Shown in pieces: positions 32,961 to 42,427 of a stretch of DNA of 64,000 nt. How positions within the stretch are numbered: the first letter of the stretch is position 1; each line of letters opens with the position of its first letter. A program made the translations under genes and the position numbers. Origin of the DNA: Nonomuraea candida (lineage in GTDB: Bacteria; Actinomycetota; Actinomycetes; Streptosporangiales; Streptosporangiaceae); the NCBI RefSeq assembly GCF_000725485.1, contig NZ_JOAG01000030.1, positions 157,309 to 221,308 on the forward strand, given 5' to 3'. The notes beneath the pieces were generated by a model that worked only from the letters and a program-made list of their open reading frames with translations, made no database searches and was not told the origin of the DNA.

Positions 32961-35900
32961 GACCTCAGCCCGAACGCGCGTTTGGCCAGCTCGACCTGCT
33001 TGCGATCCTCGGCGTTCAGGGTCCGGCCGGCGCGCAGCGCGTTCATGGCCCGCATCAGCCAGCCGAGCGAGGTCCTGGCGCGGAAGAACGCGTCCGCCTC
33101 CGGAGTGGTGCCCATGCCGCCGGCGGCCCGGTAGGCGTCGCGGAAGGCGTTCTGGAGCCGGCGCACCTCGTGCGGCTTCAGCTTCAGATTGACGCTGTAG
33201 TGCGCGATCTGCTGGGCGAAGTTGGCGACGTCGCGGGAGGGGGCGCCGGTGGGCCGGCCCCGGCGGTCGATGGAGAAGTGCAGGGTCGTGGTGTCGATCA
33301 TCGTCACGCCGGTCGCCGGATCGTAGAAGTAGTTGCCGGGATGGGAGTCGCCGTGGACCAGGGCCGATCCGCCCGGATTGGCCCGCAGGCCGTCGATCAG
33401 CTCGTCGATCCGCGCCTGCAGCAGGCCCACGTCGATGTTCTCCCGGGCCAGCCAGGGAGCCAGACCGGTGAGCTGGCTCTGCCTGGTGCGCATGTCGCGG
33501 ATGTGCCGGTCGAGGAAGGCGGAGCCCACCGGGCCGCCCGAGCCGCCGGGAGCGGTGTGCAGCGTGGCGAGCAGCCGGCCGATCCCCCTGACCGCCGTCT
33601 CGAGCTCTTCCATCAGCCTCCTCCGCTCGGGACCGTCCGGCGTGCTCCCGGTCTCGCGCATCATGCCCTCGACGTCCCGGCCGGCCGCCGCGCCCATGAC
33701 CACCATGCCGCTCGCGCCCGGACGGCGGGAAGTACGCGCGACGCCCCGCGCCGACACCACCCGGTTGCGCAGGATCCGGATCTTGCCCAGCCGGGCCAGC
33801 GAGGACAGCTCCCTGGCGAACTCCTCCTGGTCCGGGAAGACCTTGAGCACGCCGATGAGCGCACCCCTGGCGTCGAGAATCCTCATGACCGGCGCGCCCG
33901 AGAAGCCGCCGCCGACCGGGGCCAGGGTGACGGGGCCGGCGTGGCCGAGGCTGTGCCGGGCCAGGCGCTTCATGTCCGCCTCCCGCTGCGGCACCACCGG
34001 CAGCGACTCCATCAGCTCGCGCAGGGCGTCGGGGGCGACGTCGCCCGCCGGGGTCCTGGTGCCGGCCGCGCGCTTCGCCGCCTGCCTGGTGTGGAAGCGG
34101 TTGCGGGCCACGGCCGTCGCGAACCTGGCCGCGTTCGCGTCGAGGATCTGCTGCTTCCCCTTGGGCAGCGGTGTCCCGTCGCTCGTCAGCTCGTGCCAGA
34201 CGTAGGGCACCGGGTCCGTCAGGATCCGTCTCGGGTCGTCTCCCCACTCCATGCCGTGGAACTTCTTGGGGATGGTCGTCCCCAGCTTGGCCTCGAGCTT
34301 GCGGATCGCGTCCAGCTCGATGTCGACCAGGACCGAACCGGTCACGTACTGCCGCAGGAAGATGTGGATCTCCTTGCGCAGCTTCCTGGCGTAGCGCACG
34401 GAGAACGCCGCCCACACCGGGCGGACCCGCGTCCAGTTGCCGAGCAGGGTCAGCCCCTTGGTGACCTTGTAGAACTCCTGCGCCTCCAGCGTCACGAAGC
34501 CGAGGCTGATGGCGTAGTCGCTGAGGTCCTCGCCCTTCGACCAGAGCGCGCCCTTCTTCGGCGGGATGCGCATGCCCTTCATCAGCCTGGCCGCCACGGT
34601 GTCGAAGTTCTTCGTCCTGCCGTCCCGGATGCCGTCCATGATCAGGAACCACAGGTCGAGCGCCTGCTCCTCCGTCATGGGGATGTCCAGCGCGCGGTTC
34701 ACCCAGATGACGCGCTCCGGGTGGTCGAGCGGGACCTCCAGGTTGGGGTCGTCGAGGCGGCCGAAGCTGTAGATGACGCGGCCCCTGGCCGTGGTGCCCG
34801 TGGTGGCCTTGCCCTCCGTGACCCACTTGCCGGCGTACTTGCGCGCCTGCGTCTCGCCCAGGCGGAGGACGGTGCGCAACCCCGGCACGACCTCGCCCCG
34901 CCGCTGTCCCGGCATGTCGCTGACGGAGAACGGGCGGTACTTCCCCCGTTTCCGGTAGGCGCGCTGCGCGGTCCGCAGGTACCTGTCGGACGTCAGGTGG
35001 CGGAGCGTGGCGCGGGGGTTGACCGCCCCCTCGAAGATGAACAGCACGGTGGCGCCGGACTTGGGCTCGACGGCCACGGTCAGCAGGGTCAGGCGGTGCC
35101 GGGCCTTGATCGCGGGCAGCCCGGCGCGCACGGCCTCGGCGTCGCCCGAGGTGCGGTCCGCCAGCCGGGCCGCCTCGCGGAGCGCGGCCTTGAGCTCCCG
35201 CTCCCGCCGCTTCTCCCGCCGGCGGTCCCGCTGCCTGTCCCGCTGCCTGTCCCGCTGCCTGTCGCGCTGCCTGTCGCGCGGCCTTTCCCGCCGGCGGGCC
35301 GCCGGCCGCCGCTCGTCCTTCCCGCGCCGGTCCCTCCTGCGCGGAGGTCCGCGCCGGTCGGACGGGCGGCGCCCCAGCGGTACGCCGGGACGGCGCTCCG
35401 GGACCCGGCGCGGCCTGGGCCTGATCCTGTCCCAGAGCCTCTTGACCAAGCCGGCGATCTTGTCGATGACCCAGTCGATGGCGCGGTTGACCGGCCGGGA
35501 CAGCTTCTGCAGGATCTGGCGGACCTTGCCGGGGATGCCGCCGATGCCGAGCAGGGCGGCCAGCGCGCCGATCAGCACCGGGATGGACCGGGCCAGGGCC
35601 CGCTCGACGAGGGCCGGCACGCCGCCGGTGCCGCCCCGGGCGATCGCGATCACCGCGTCCAGCACCGCGTTGACGAAGTCGATGATCTGGCGGGCCTGGG
35701 TGAGGATGAACCGGATGATGTCGATGATCATCTTGCAGGCGCGGATGAACGCCGACGCCGGGCTGAACAGCGACACGATCCAGGTGATGCCGGCGATGAC
35801 GATGGTCGGCAGCAGGTAGCCGACCAGGTCGTCGATCAGGGTCTTCTTCAGGTCGCCGACCCGGGTCTTCAGCTCGTCGGCCAGGCCGGCCACGCCGCGC

Positions 35901-38419
35901 CGCCTGGCCTGCGCCACCAGCGGCACGGAGGTCTCGGCGGCGAGGATGGCCTGCTCGGGCACCCGGCGGGCGAGCCGGGCCCGCAGGTGCGGCCACGACA
36001 GCCCCAGCATGCCGGCGACCATGGTCAGGATGCCGATGGTGTCGAAGCTGCGCGGCAGCGTCACCCCGGCCACCGCGGCGCTGCCCAGCAGCCAGGTCAG
36101 CACGCCGTCGCGCAGGTGCCGGCCGGCGTTCTTGCGGAAGAGTCTCAGGCCGCCGCCGACCCCGGTGACCAGGTTGCGCAGGAACCCGATGGGGTCCTTG
36201 AGTATCGCGCTGACGGCGGTGGCGGCCTTGCGCAGCACGCCGGCCAGCATGCGGCCCAACTCGGCGATCGTCTTGATGGCGCCGCCGATGGCGTCGGCGG
36301 CCCTGGCGACCAGGCCCTTGTTCTTCTCCTTCGCCGCGGCGATCTGTTCGTCGACCGCCTTGACCGCGTCGCTGTAGCGGGTGGCCAGCGTGTCGACCAG
36401 CTCGTCACCCTTGTCGTCGACGCTGCCGGCCAGCTCGTCGAACCGGCCGGCGAAGTCGCCGGCCGCCTCCCGGCCGATCGTCTTGAGGTCGGCGGGCAGC
36501 TTGTCCACCGCGGCCGTCAGCTCCTTGCGGCCGGCGGCGATGCGGTCCTTGGCCCGTCTCAGCTCCCGCTCCACGGTGCCGGCGATGCCGGTGATGATCT
36601 CGTCCATCGCGGTCAGGTAGTGGTCGCGGGCGCGTTCGTAGATGCGGTTGGCCTCCTCGGGCAGCCCGGCGAACAGGTCCCAGCCCCAGCGCAGCTTGCC
36701 GTCCAGGCCGCCGTACCGCTCGGCCTTGTAGCGGCGCATGCCCTCTTCGTGCTCGTCGGTGAAGCGCCGGCGGGCGCGCTCCTCCTTGCGGGTGAACTCC
36801 TCATCGACCTTCGTGTCCAGATCGGACAGGATCTTCTCCACGTCGGTCTTGGTCCGGTCGAACACCTGCTGCAGCACGGCGGTGACCTGGGCGCGCTTGT
36901 CCTCGTCCCGGCCCTTGGCGCCCTGCTTGCCGGCATCGACCCGCCGGCCGGTGGCCACCCGGGTGGCGTGCATGCCGCCCATCGCCGCCGCCCCCTGCGC
37001 GGCGGCGGTGGCCTTGACCTCGGCCAGCTCGCGGGACTCGCCGGCGCGCACCTGGCGGGGGGCCGCCGCCGCGTGCGCCTCCATCGCCTTCTTGTCCTTG
37101 ACCGCCTTGTCGAAGGACGGCTCGCGCGCGTTCCGGAACTCCAGTTGCCGCTCGGTGACCTTGGCCTCCGACATCTGCCGGTCGACCTGCCCGGGCCCGG
37201 CCAACAGGTCGGTGGCCGGCGGCGGCAGCCGGTCCGGGGCGGCCTGGGCCGGGTCCGGGCCGCGGGGCCGGCCGGGCGGCCGGTCGGCCGCCAGCGGCAC
37301 CACCTTCTTGGCGTCCGGCGCCGGCTGCGGCACCTCGGCGGTACGGTCGGCGATCTCCTGCGCGGAGGCGTCCTTGCCCTCGCCCACCTTGCCCGCGACC
37401 TCGGCCTTGACCTCCCCGGCCTTGCCCGACTCGCCGAACTTGTCGGCCTCGTCCAGGTTCTTCGGCGCGCGCTCGGCGATCGCCTTCCTGACCGCGGCGA
37501 TGAACGCCTGCTTGTCGAACTCCCTGGGCCGGGCGGCATCCATGTCCTCGGCATGCGCCGCCTTGCCCCGCGCCTCCCGGTCATCCGGCGGCGGCACCGC
37601 CGCGGCCTGCGCCGCCCCCGCCTCCACCGCCGCCGGCGGATGGCTCGACCCGATCGCCCTCTTCTTGGCGGTGACATCCTTCCTCAACGCCTGGAACTTC
37701 GGATCCGCCGCCGGCGAACGCGGCCCCGCCGCCTGCTCCTTCTTCCCGCCCTTACCCGCAGCGTCCTTGCCGTCCTTGCCGTCCTTGCCGTCCTTGTCCG
37801 GTCGCTCCGCAGCCGGACCACCGGCGGTGTCCTTGCGCCCCGGCGCATCCGCGGCCGGCGCGGCGGCCCGGGGACCGGTACGCGGCGCCGGTGGCCGCTT
37901 CACGGCCGCCGGCCCCGAAGCTCCCGCCCCAGCGGCCCCCGGAACCACGGCCCTGCCGGAAACCCCCGAAACGACAATCCCGGGAACGACAGCCCCGGGA
38001 GCGGGCGTCGCGGGAGTTGTCGGCACCGGGCTCGCGGGCACCGGAGCCGTGAAGGCAGGCGGCGTGAGGGCAGGCGTCGCCGTCGCGGGCGCGGAAGACG
38101 ACACAGGCCCAGCCGTCCTTCCGCCTGTCCGGGTCACCGTGGCACCGGTGGCACCGGTGGCGACGGCCTGGTTGCCGACCAGGCTCTGCCCGGCCAGCAG
38201 CAGCTGCGCCATCCACGCCGGCGACCCCGGCCCGGCACCGCGCGGCAGGCCGCCCATCGCCGCCGTCATCGCCGCGTTGCCCACCACCCGGCGCGCATGC
38301 AGCACCGCTGACGGGCCCGGATCCATCGCGTTCTGCGTGCCCGGCCCGCGCGGGTCCGTCACCGGCGACACGGCGGGAGCCGGGGGTCGCGGACGGCGAG
38401 CTTTCACGGGAACGGGCAT
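32957..38419 (-). CDS. Giant eCIS-effector-like protein with C-terminal APH-type kinase domain
   Basis: The 1820-residue protein starts MPVPVKARRPRPPAPAVSPV with AGGAAAGGCGCAGG upstream. Two VGN-A motifs (LHARRVVGNAAMTAAM about 40; LAGQSLVGNQAVA about 75) recall LQRxxGNRAV segments of contractile-injection-system effectors. An Ala/Pro/Lys linker (90-300) and a helical module (500-760; RRFTDEHEEGMRRYKAERYG, DHYLTAMDEIITGIAG) typical of these proteins follow. Hydrophobic segments lie at about 771-807, 864-886, 897-929 and 946-964; an RQRD-rich linker at 1045-1065. The C-terminus has VGGGFSGAPVM (about 1502), VLKVF (Lys 1526), HGDSHPGN (1689-1696) and MIDTTT (Asp 1709), an aminoglycoside-phosphotransferase-like kinase. 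No DUF4157 or structural injection-system gene is in the window. Confidence 0.8.
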   Translation of the reverse strand: MPVPVKARRPRPPAPAVSPVTDPRGPGTQNAMDPGPSAVLHARRVVGNAAMTAAMGGLPRGAGPGSPAWMAQLLLAGQSLVGNQAVATGATGATVTRTGGRTAGPVSSSAPATATPALTPPAFTAPVPASPVPTTPATPAPGAVVPGIVVSGVSGRAVVPGAAGAGASGPAAVKRPPAPRTGPRAAAPAADAPGRKDTAGGPAAERPDKDGKDGKDGKDAAGKGGKKEQAAGPRSPAADPKFQALRKDVTAKKRAIGSSHPPAAVEAGAAQAAAVPPPDDREARGKAAHAEDMDAARPREFDKQAFIAAVRKAIAERAPKNLDEADKFGESGKAGEVKAEVAGKVGEGKDASAQEIADRTAEVPQPAPDAKKVVPLAADRPPGRPRGPDPAQAAPDRLPPPATDLLAGPGQVDRQMSEAKVTERQLEFRNAREPSFDKAVKDKKAMEAHAAAAPRQVRAGESRELAEVKATAAAQGAAAMGGMHATRVATGRRVDAGKQGAKGRDEDKRAQVTAVLQQVFDRTKTDVEKILSDLDTKVDEEFTRKEERARRRFTDEHEEGMRRYKAERYGGLDGKLRWGWDLFAGLPEEANRIYERARDHYLTAMDEIITGIAGTVERELRRAKDRIAAGRKELTAAVDKLPADLKTIGREAAGDFAGRFDELAGSVDDKGDELVDTLATRYSDAVKAVDEQIAAAKEKNKGLVARAADAIGGAIKTIAELGRMLAGVLRKAATAVSAILKDPIGFLRNLVTGVGGGLRLFRKNAGRHLRDGVLTWLLGSAAVAGVTLPRSFDTIGILTMVAGMLGLSWPHLRARLARRVPEQAILAAETSVPLVAQARRRGVAGLADELKTRVGDLKKTLIDDLVGYLLPTIVIAGITWIVSLFSPASAFIRACKMIIDIIRFILTQARQIIDFVNAVLDAVIAIARGGTGGVPALVERALARSIPVLIGALAALLGIGGIPGKVRQILQKLSRPVNRAIDWVIDKIAGLVKRLWDRIRPRPRRVPERRPGVPLGRRPSDRRGPPRRRDRRGKDERRPAARRRERPRDRQRDRQRDRQRDRQRDRRREKRRERELKAALREAARLADRTSGDAEAVRAGLPAIKARHRLTLLTVAVEPKSGATVLFIFEGAVNPRATLRHLTSDRYLRTAQRAYRKRGKYRPFSVSDMPGQRRGEVVPGLRTVLRLGETQARKYAGKWVTEGKATTGTTARGRVIYSFGRLDDPNLEVPLDHPERVIWVNRALDIPMTEEQALDLWFLIMDGIRDGRTKNFDTVAARLMKGMRIPPKKGALWSKGEDLSDYAISLGFVTLEAQEFYKVTKGLTLLGNWTRVRPVWAAFSVRYARKLRKEIHIFLRQYVTGSVLVDIELDAIRKLEAKLGTTIPKKFHGMEWGDDPRRILTDPVPYVWHELTSDGTPLPKGKQQILDANAARFATAVARNRFHTRQAAKRAAGTRTPAGDVAPDALRELMESLPVVPQREADMKRLARHSLGHAGPVTLAPVGGGFSGAPVMRILDARGALIGVLKVFPDQEEFARELSSLARLGKIRILRNRVVSARGVARTSRRPGASGMVVMGAAAGRDVEGMMRETGSTPDGPERRRLMEELETAVRGIGRLLATLHTAPGGSGGPVGSAFLDRHIRDMRTRQSQLTGLAPWLARENIDVGLLQARIDELIDGLRANPGGSALVHGDSHPGNYFYDPATGVTMIDTTTLHFSIDRRGRPTGAPSRDVANFAQQIAHYSVNLKLKPHEVRRLQNAFRDAYRAAGGMGTTPEADAFFRARTSLGWLMRAMNALRAGRTLNAEDRKQVELAKRAFGLRS
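35228..35275 (-). repeat. 12-bp coding microrepeat (RQRD)4
   Basis: Four copies of a CCGCTGCCTGTC-type unit (last one starting GCG) encode consecutive RQRD in the basic linker of the effector-like protein. Copy number could vary by slippage without shifting the frame. Confidence 0.85.
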
Positions 38420-38625
38420 CCTGCGCCTTTCCTGATCACGACCCAGGACGCGTCTCAGGATGCCAGCGGCGCCGTCGCCGCACCGCGATCCGGGCGTCAC
38501 GGCAACGTCGCAGAAGAGTCCCTCTCACCGCGGCACGGTGCGGCGCGGCAGGAAAGGCGACCCGGCGTGGTCCGTGCGCGTGCGAGGCCGGCCTGGCCTG
38601 CCGGGGGAGGCCGGGGCGGGGAAGG

Positions 38626-39561
38626 TCACGTCGTCAGGGTGTCCAGGGCGGAGAGGATCTCTTCCCGGGTGCGGCCCTTGGCCGACCCGAGCCCCTCGCG
38701 CAGCGGCTCGATCGCCCGGCGAACGCCCAGCCGGGCCGCGGCGCGGATGGCGCGGCGATCCGTGTCCAGGCGGAGCAGGACCAGATTCTCCAGCAGGACG
38801 CGTTCCCGGCCGGTCAGCTCCGCCAGCCCTTCGACGCGGAGGTCGCCCCCGGAGCCGCCGAGGTCGTCGATGAAGCGGCCCAGGGGCCCGTCGCGGTCGG
38901 CGTGCCAGGTCAGCCCCAGCTCCTCGGCGGTCCTGCCCGCCTCCCGACCCGCCAGGACCGCGCGCAACTCGGCGGCGGCCCCGGCGCGCACGGTGGTCAG
39001 GGACGACAGCAGCCGGCCGGCGATGCTCAGCAGCACCTCGCCGGACGTCAGCTCCTCGTCGTCCAGGCCGGCCACGGCCAGCAGGGCGTGGGTCGCCCCC
39101 GACCGGGCCGTGCTGTCCGGATCGGTGGTGGCCACGTCGAGCAGGAGCTCCTTGTCCGGAGCCGGGGACTCGGCCAGCAGCCGGGCGGCGCTGGCCCGGT
39201 CGCCGCCGGTGCCGTCATGCGTGCGCAGCATCCGTACCAGAGCCGGAAGACCGGCGTCGCTGCCCAGGTCGAGGAGCGCCCGGGCGGCGAAGACCCGCAT
39301 GATGGGCGCCTCGGTCTCCGCCGTGGCCTCGACCAGCGCGGGAATGGCGCGGACGCAGCCCGCCTCGGCGAGGGCGGCCGCCGCCCGGCCGTCGCCCTCG
39401 CCGAGCCTGGCGATGAGGATGTCCTCCGCCTCGGTGCGCTCCTCGCCATGCAGCAGGCGCAGCGCCCCGACGCCGGGGATCTCGTCCATGGAGTCGCGGC
39501 TGAGCACTACGGGGGCGTTCACCGCGGCCAGAAACCTCTCGAAAGCCGCCGACCGTGCCAT
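38626..39561 (-). CDS. HEAT-repeat-like protein
   Basis: The 311-residue protein is almost all helical with HEAT/PBS-like repeats (e.g. GCVRAIPALVEATAETEAPI, VFAARALLDLGSDAGLPALV, LGVRRAIEPLREGLG). The N-terminus MARSAAFERFLAAVNAPVVL has no signal peptide. It lies 206 bp upstream of the 1820-aa gene on the same strand. A scaffold or immunity-like role is possible but not shown. Confidence 0.65.
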   Translation of the reverse strand: MARSAAFERFLAAVNAPVVLSRDSMDEIPGVGALRLLHGEERTEAEDILIARLGEGDGRAAAALAEAGCVRAIPALVEATAETEAPIMRVFAARALLDLGSDAGLPALVRMLRTHDGTGGDRASAARLLAESPAPDKELLLDVATTDPDSTARSGATHALLAVAGLDDEELTSGEVLLSIAGRLLSSLTTVRAGAAAELRAVLAGREAGRTAEELGLTWHADRDGPLGRFIDDLGGSGGDLRVEGLAELTGRERVLLENLVLLRLDTDRRAIRAAARLGVRRAIEPLREGLGSAKGRTREEILSALDTLTT

Positions 39562-39627
39562 GGCCACCAGCCTCGACCCGCCACCCCCCGCGGTCAACCT
39601 CCCACGCGCGACCCGCACGCGGGTGGT

Positions 39628-40239
39628 TCAAACCTCGCGGCGGATCGCGAGCACGCTGAGCCACGTGCGGTGGGTGGCGCTCTCGGCGTGCTCGCGGACC
39701 TCGAAGCCGGTCTCGACGAGGGCGGCGAGCAGCGCGCGCGGCTCGCGGTGCACGAACCAGCGCAGCAGCCCTTCGTCGTACGGGACCGGCTCCCAGACCT
39801 CGCCGTCGCCGGCCGAAGTGCTCAGCCCGAGCACGCCCCCGGGGCGCAGGGCCGCGTGCCAGGCGCGCAGCGTGGGGACGGTCTCGGCGGCCGGTACGTG
39901 CAGGAGGGCCGCGGCCGACCACAACCCTGCCAGCGAGCCGGGGGCCAGCGGGGGATGGCGCAGATCGCCCAGAACCACGGGAACGCCCCGGCCGGCGGCC
40001 AGCGCGACCATGGCGGCCGAGCGGTCCACCCCCACCGGGGAGAGCCCTTGCTCCCGGAACCAGGCCGCGTCCCTTCCCGGGCCGCATCCCAGGTCGGCGA
40101 CGCGCCCTCCGGCGGGCAGCGCGGCGGCGAAACGCGCTCGAAAGTCGCGGAACGCGGCGCCGGGGTTCTCCGAGCGGGAGGCGAAGACCGGGGCGATGCG
40201 GTCGTACGTGGCGGTGGTCCGAGCGATGGGATCTTCCAC
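39628..40239 (-). CDS. SAM-dependent methyltransferase (class I)
   Basis: The 203-residue enzyme has motif I VADLGCGPGRDAAWF, motif II GLSPVGVDRSAAMVALA and VVLGDLRHPPL, typical of the Methyltransf_11/25 fold. The substrate is unknown. The start is uncertain: GTG at 40239 (VEDPIARTTATYDRIAPVFA) is chosen because the family usually begins here, while upstream starts to 40284 are possible. Confidence 0.83.
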   Translation of the reverse strand: MEDPIARTTATYDRIAPVFASRSENPGAAFRDFRARFAAALPAGGRVADLGCGPGRDAAWFREQGLSPVGVDRSAAMVALAAGRGVPVVLGDLRHPPLAPGSLAGLWSAAALLHVPAAETVPTLRAWHAALRPGGVLGLSTSAGDGEVWEPVPYDEGLLRWFVHREPRALLAALVETGFEVREHAESATHRTWLSVLAIRREV

Positions 40240-40305
40240 CCTGCGGATATTGCCAGACTTGGCCGAGCAGGTCACTGCGGGCACCGACGGGCAGGTCGGT
40301 GCGCT

Positions 40306-41196
40306 TCAGCGCGGCCGGCTGGTGGGGTGGGCCGGCGGGGTGGCTGCCAGGCTGGTCAGGAGCTTGAGCCGGTCTTCGGAGGTGCCGCCCGGCTCGGCGG
40401 TGTAGATGGTGAGGCCGTAGACCGTCCGGCTGGAGACGGGCAGGTCGAGGGACTGGTAGGTCAGCTCCATGTCGCCGGCCTGGGGGTGCCACAGCCGCTT
40501 GGTGCCGGCGTGGCGGATGCGGACGTCGTGGGCGGCCCACCGGCCGCGGAACGCGGTGCTGAGGGTGGACAGCTCCCCGATGAGGTCGTGCAGGGCCCGG
40601 TCGTGGGGCTCGCGTCCGGCCTCGGCGCGCAGCAGCGCGGCGCTGACGGCGGCGGCCTCGTCCCAGTCGGCGAAGAACCGCTGCGCGCCCGGATCGAGGA
40701 AGACGTAACGGGCGAGGTTGGCGCGGCCGTGCCGCGTGGCGGCGGGGCTGTCGAAGACCGGCGCGAGCAGGGCCCGGGCCGGCGCGTTGCAGGCGACGAT
40801 GTCGGCGCGGCCGTTGCGTACGAACGCCGCCGACATCGTCATGGAGTCCAGCAGCCACTGGACGCGCGGCGGGACCTGGACGTCCTTGCGGCGCGCGGGC
40901 GCGCGGCGGGCCGCGAGGGCCAGGTCGAACAGGTAGGTGCGCTCGTCCTGGTCCAGGCGCAGGGCCTGGGCCACCGCGTCGAGCACCTCCTGCGACACGC
41001 CGCCGATGTGGCCCTTCTCCAGCCGCGTGTACCACTCGGTGCTCACCCCGGCCAGCACCGCCACCTCCTCGCGGCGCAGCCCGGGGACCCGCCGCCGGCC
41101 GCCGGCCGGCAGCCCGACCTGCTCCGGGGTCAGCTTCGCTCGCCGGGTGGCGAGGAAATCCCGGATCCGGGCGCGGTGGTCGGGCCGGTCGTCCAT
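40306..41196 (-). CDS. XRE-family regulator with MmyB-like ligand domain
   Basis: The 296-residue protein has an N-terminal HTH (RRVPGLRREEVAVLAGVSTE, WYTRLEKGHIGGVSQEVLDA) and an MmyB-like PAS-type domain (NGRADIVACNAPARALLAPV, ARYVFLDPGAQRFFADW). In actinobacteria such regulators commonly sit divergent to a short-chain dehydrogenase, as here (41432), and probably control it in response to a fatty-acid-like ligand. Confidence 0.93.
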   Translation of the reverse strand: MDDRPDHRARIRDFLATRRAKLTPEQVGLPAGGRRRVPGLRREEVAVLAGVSTEWYTRLEKGHIGGVSQEVLDAVAQALRLDQDERTYLFDLALAARRAPARRKDVQVPPRVQWLLDSMTMSAAFVRNGRADIVACNAPARALLAPVFDSPAATRHGRANLARYVFLDPGAQRFFADWDEAAAVSAALLRAEAGREPHDRALHDLIGELSTLSTAFRGRWAAHDVRIRHAGTKRLWHPQAGDMELTYQSLDLPVSSRTVYGLTIYTAEPGGTSEDRLKLLTSLAATPPAHPTSRPR

Positions 41197-41431
41197 GCCT
41201 TCCACGGTAACCGCAGGGTTCGCGCAGGCGCCGACGGTAAGGGGGTTGAGCTTGTCCCCCCGATGAACGCGCTCTGCCTCGCGCCCGGCCAGGCGGGTTT
41301 CCTGGGATCAGCGGGGAGAACGCGACATGGAGATGGCCCCTGTCCGGCCGGCTCTCGTCGTGGTGATCGGCCCGCCCATCGCCGTCGAAGCCCTCCTGCG
41401 CGGCACCAACTGGACCTCCAGCACCCGGAGT

Positions 41432-42136
41432 ATGACCATGACCGGCAAGACCGTACTGATCACCGGCGCGACCAGCGGCATCGACGCCCACACCGCACGG
41501 TTGCTCCTCGGCCGCGGCCACCGCGTGGCCGTCACCGGCCGCGACGAGAGCAAGCTCAAGTCCTTCCTCGACGAGACCGGCCACCCCGACCGGCTGCTCG
41601 GCATCATCGCCGACGCCGCCGACTGGCCGGCCACCCAAGCCGCCGTGACCCGCACCGTGGCACGCTTCGGCGCCCTGCACGCCGCGGTGGCCAACGCCGG
41701 CTTCCTCCCCGCCGACCACCCGCGCACCATCGCCGACGGCGACCCGCAACTGTGGGCGCCCATGGTCCTGACCAACGTCCTCGGCCCCGCCCTGCTGGCC
41801 AACGCCGCCCTGCCCCACCTGGAGGCCGCGGGCGGACGGCTGGGGCTCATCGGCAGCGTCGCCGGCCTGAAGAACAGCCCCGCCAACCTCTACTCCGCCA
41901 CCAAGTGGGCCGTCACCGGCATGGCCGAGAACCTGCGAATGCATGCCACCGGCCGCGGCGTCGGCGTCACCCTCGTCAACCCCGGCATGACCGACACCGC
42001 CTTCTGGCACGGCGGCGTGCCGCCCTTCGCCCTGTCCCCCGAACCCGTCGCCGAGGCCATCTGCTTCGCCCTCGGCCAGCCGGCCGGCGTCGACCTCAAC
42101 ACCCTGACCATCCGCCCGGTCGGCCAGCCCGCCTGA
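41432..42136 (+). CDS. Short-chain dehydrogenase/reductase
   Basis: The 234-residue Rossmann enzyme has TGATSGIDAHTARLL (cofactor loop TGxxxGI), AVANAGFLPADH (NAG), IGSVAG and the catalytic YSATK. It is divergent from the XRE/MmyB regulator. An upstream in-frame ATG at 41327 with GGGGAGA would add 35 residues (MEMAPVRPALVVVIGPP..) that do not look like SDR sequence, so the ATG at 41432 (GGAG just before it) is preferred. Confidence 0.9.
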   Translation: MTMTGKTVLITGATSGIDAHTARLLLGRGHRVAVTGRDESKLKSFLDETGHPDRLLGIIADAADWPATQAAVTRTVARFGALHAAVANAGFLPADHPRTIADGDPQLWAPMVLTNVLGPALLANAALPHLEAAGGRLGLIGSVAGLKNSPANLYSATKWAVTGMAENLRMHATGRGVGVTLVNPGMTDTAFWHGGVPPFALSPEPVAEAICFALGQPAGVDLNTLTIRPVGQPA

Positions 42137-42174
42137 GGCAGATCCGACACCCTGATGGCCGAGGTCACCACGTT

Positions 42175-42214
42175 CTCCTAGGAGATCCATCGCGCTCCTG
42201 GGAGATCCATCGCG
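42175..42214. repeat. 20-bp direct repeat, two copies
   Basis: CTCCTAGGAGATCCATCGCG and CTCCTGGGAGATCCATCGCG are adjacent, 38 bases after the SDR stop. The CTCCTAGGAG half is itself palindromic. The rest of 42137-42427 holds nothing recognisable. Confidence 0.8.
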
Positions 42215-42427
42215 ACGCGCGCCCGCGACGCTTCCGCGAGCGCCTGACCCCCGCCGACCCACCGACGACGTCGTGCTCACCGGCGCTGTCACTTTCTGAT
42301 ACGTGCTCATTACGGGCCCTCCAGGAGGTCACATGTGGCGGAAGGGACAGGGGAAGACCTATAGACGCGCACGGTAATCAATTGAACACTTCTGGTGACA
42401 GCACGAGCTCGGCGAAAGGAACCTCTC

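Noticed and set aside
33170..38311. Very long open frame (1713 codons) antisense to the giant effector-like gene
   Set aside because: It is a shadow caused by GC-rich codon bias; its translation is low-complexity Gly/Arg/Ala/Leu with no motifs, while the opposite strand has clear domains.
32957..38419. Aminoglycoside resistance gene
   Set aside because: The APH-like motifs are the last 350 residues of an 1820-aa effector-like protein, not a stand-alone resistance enzyme.
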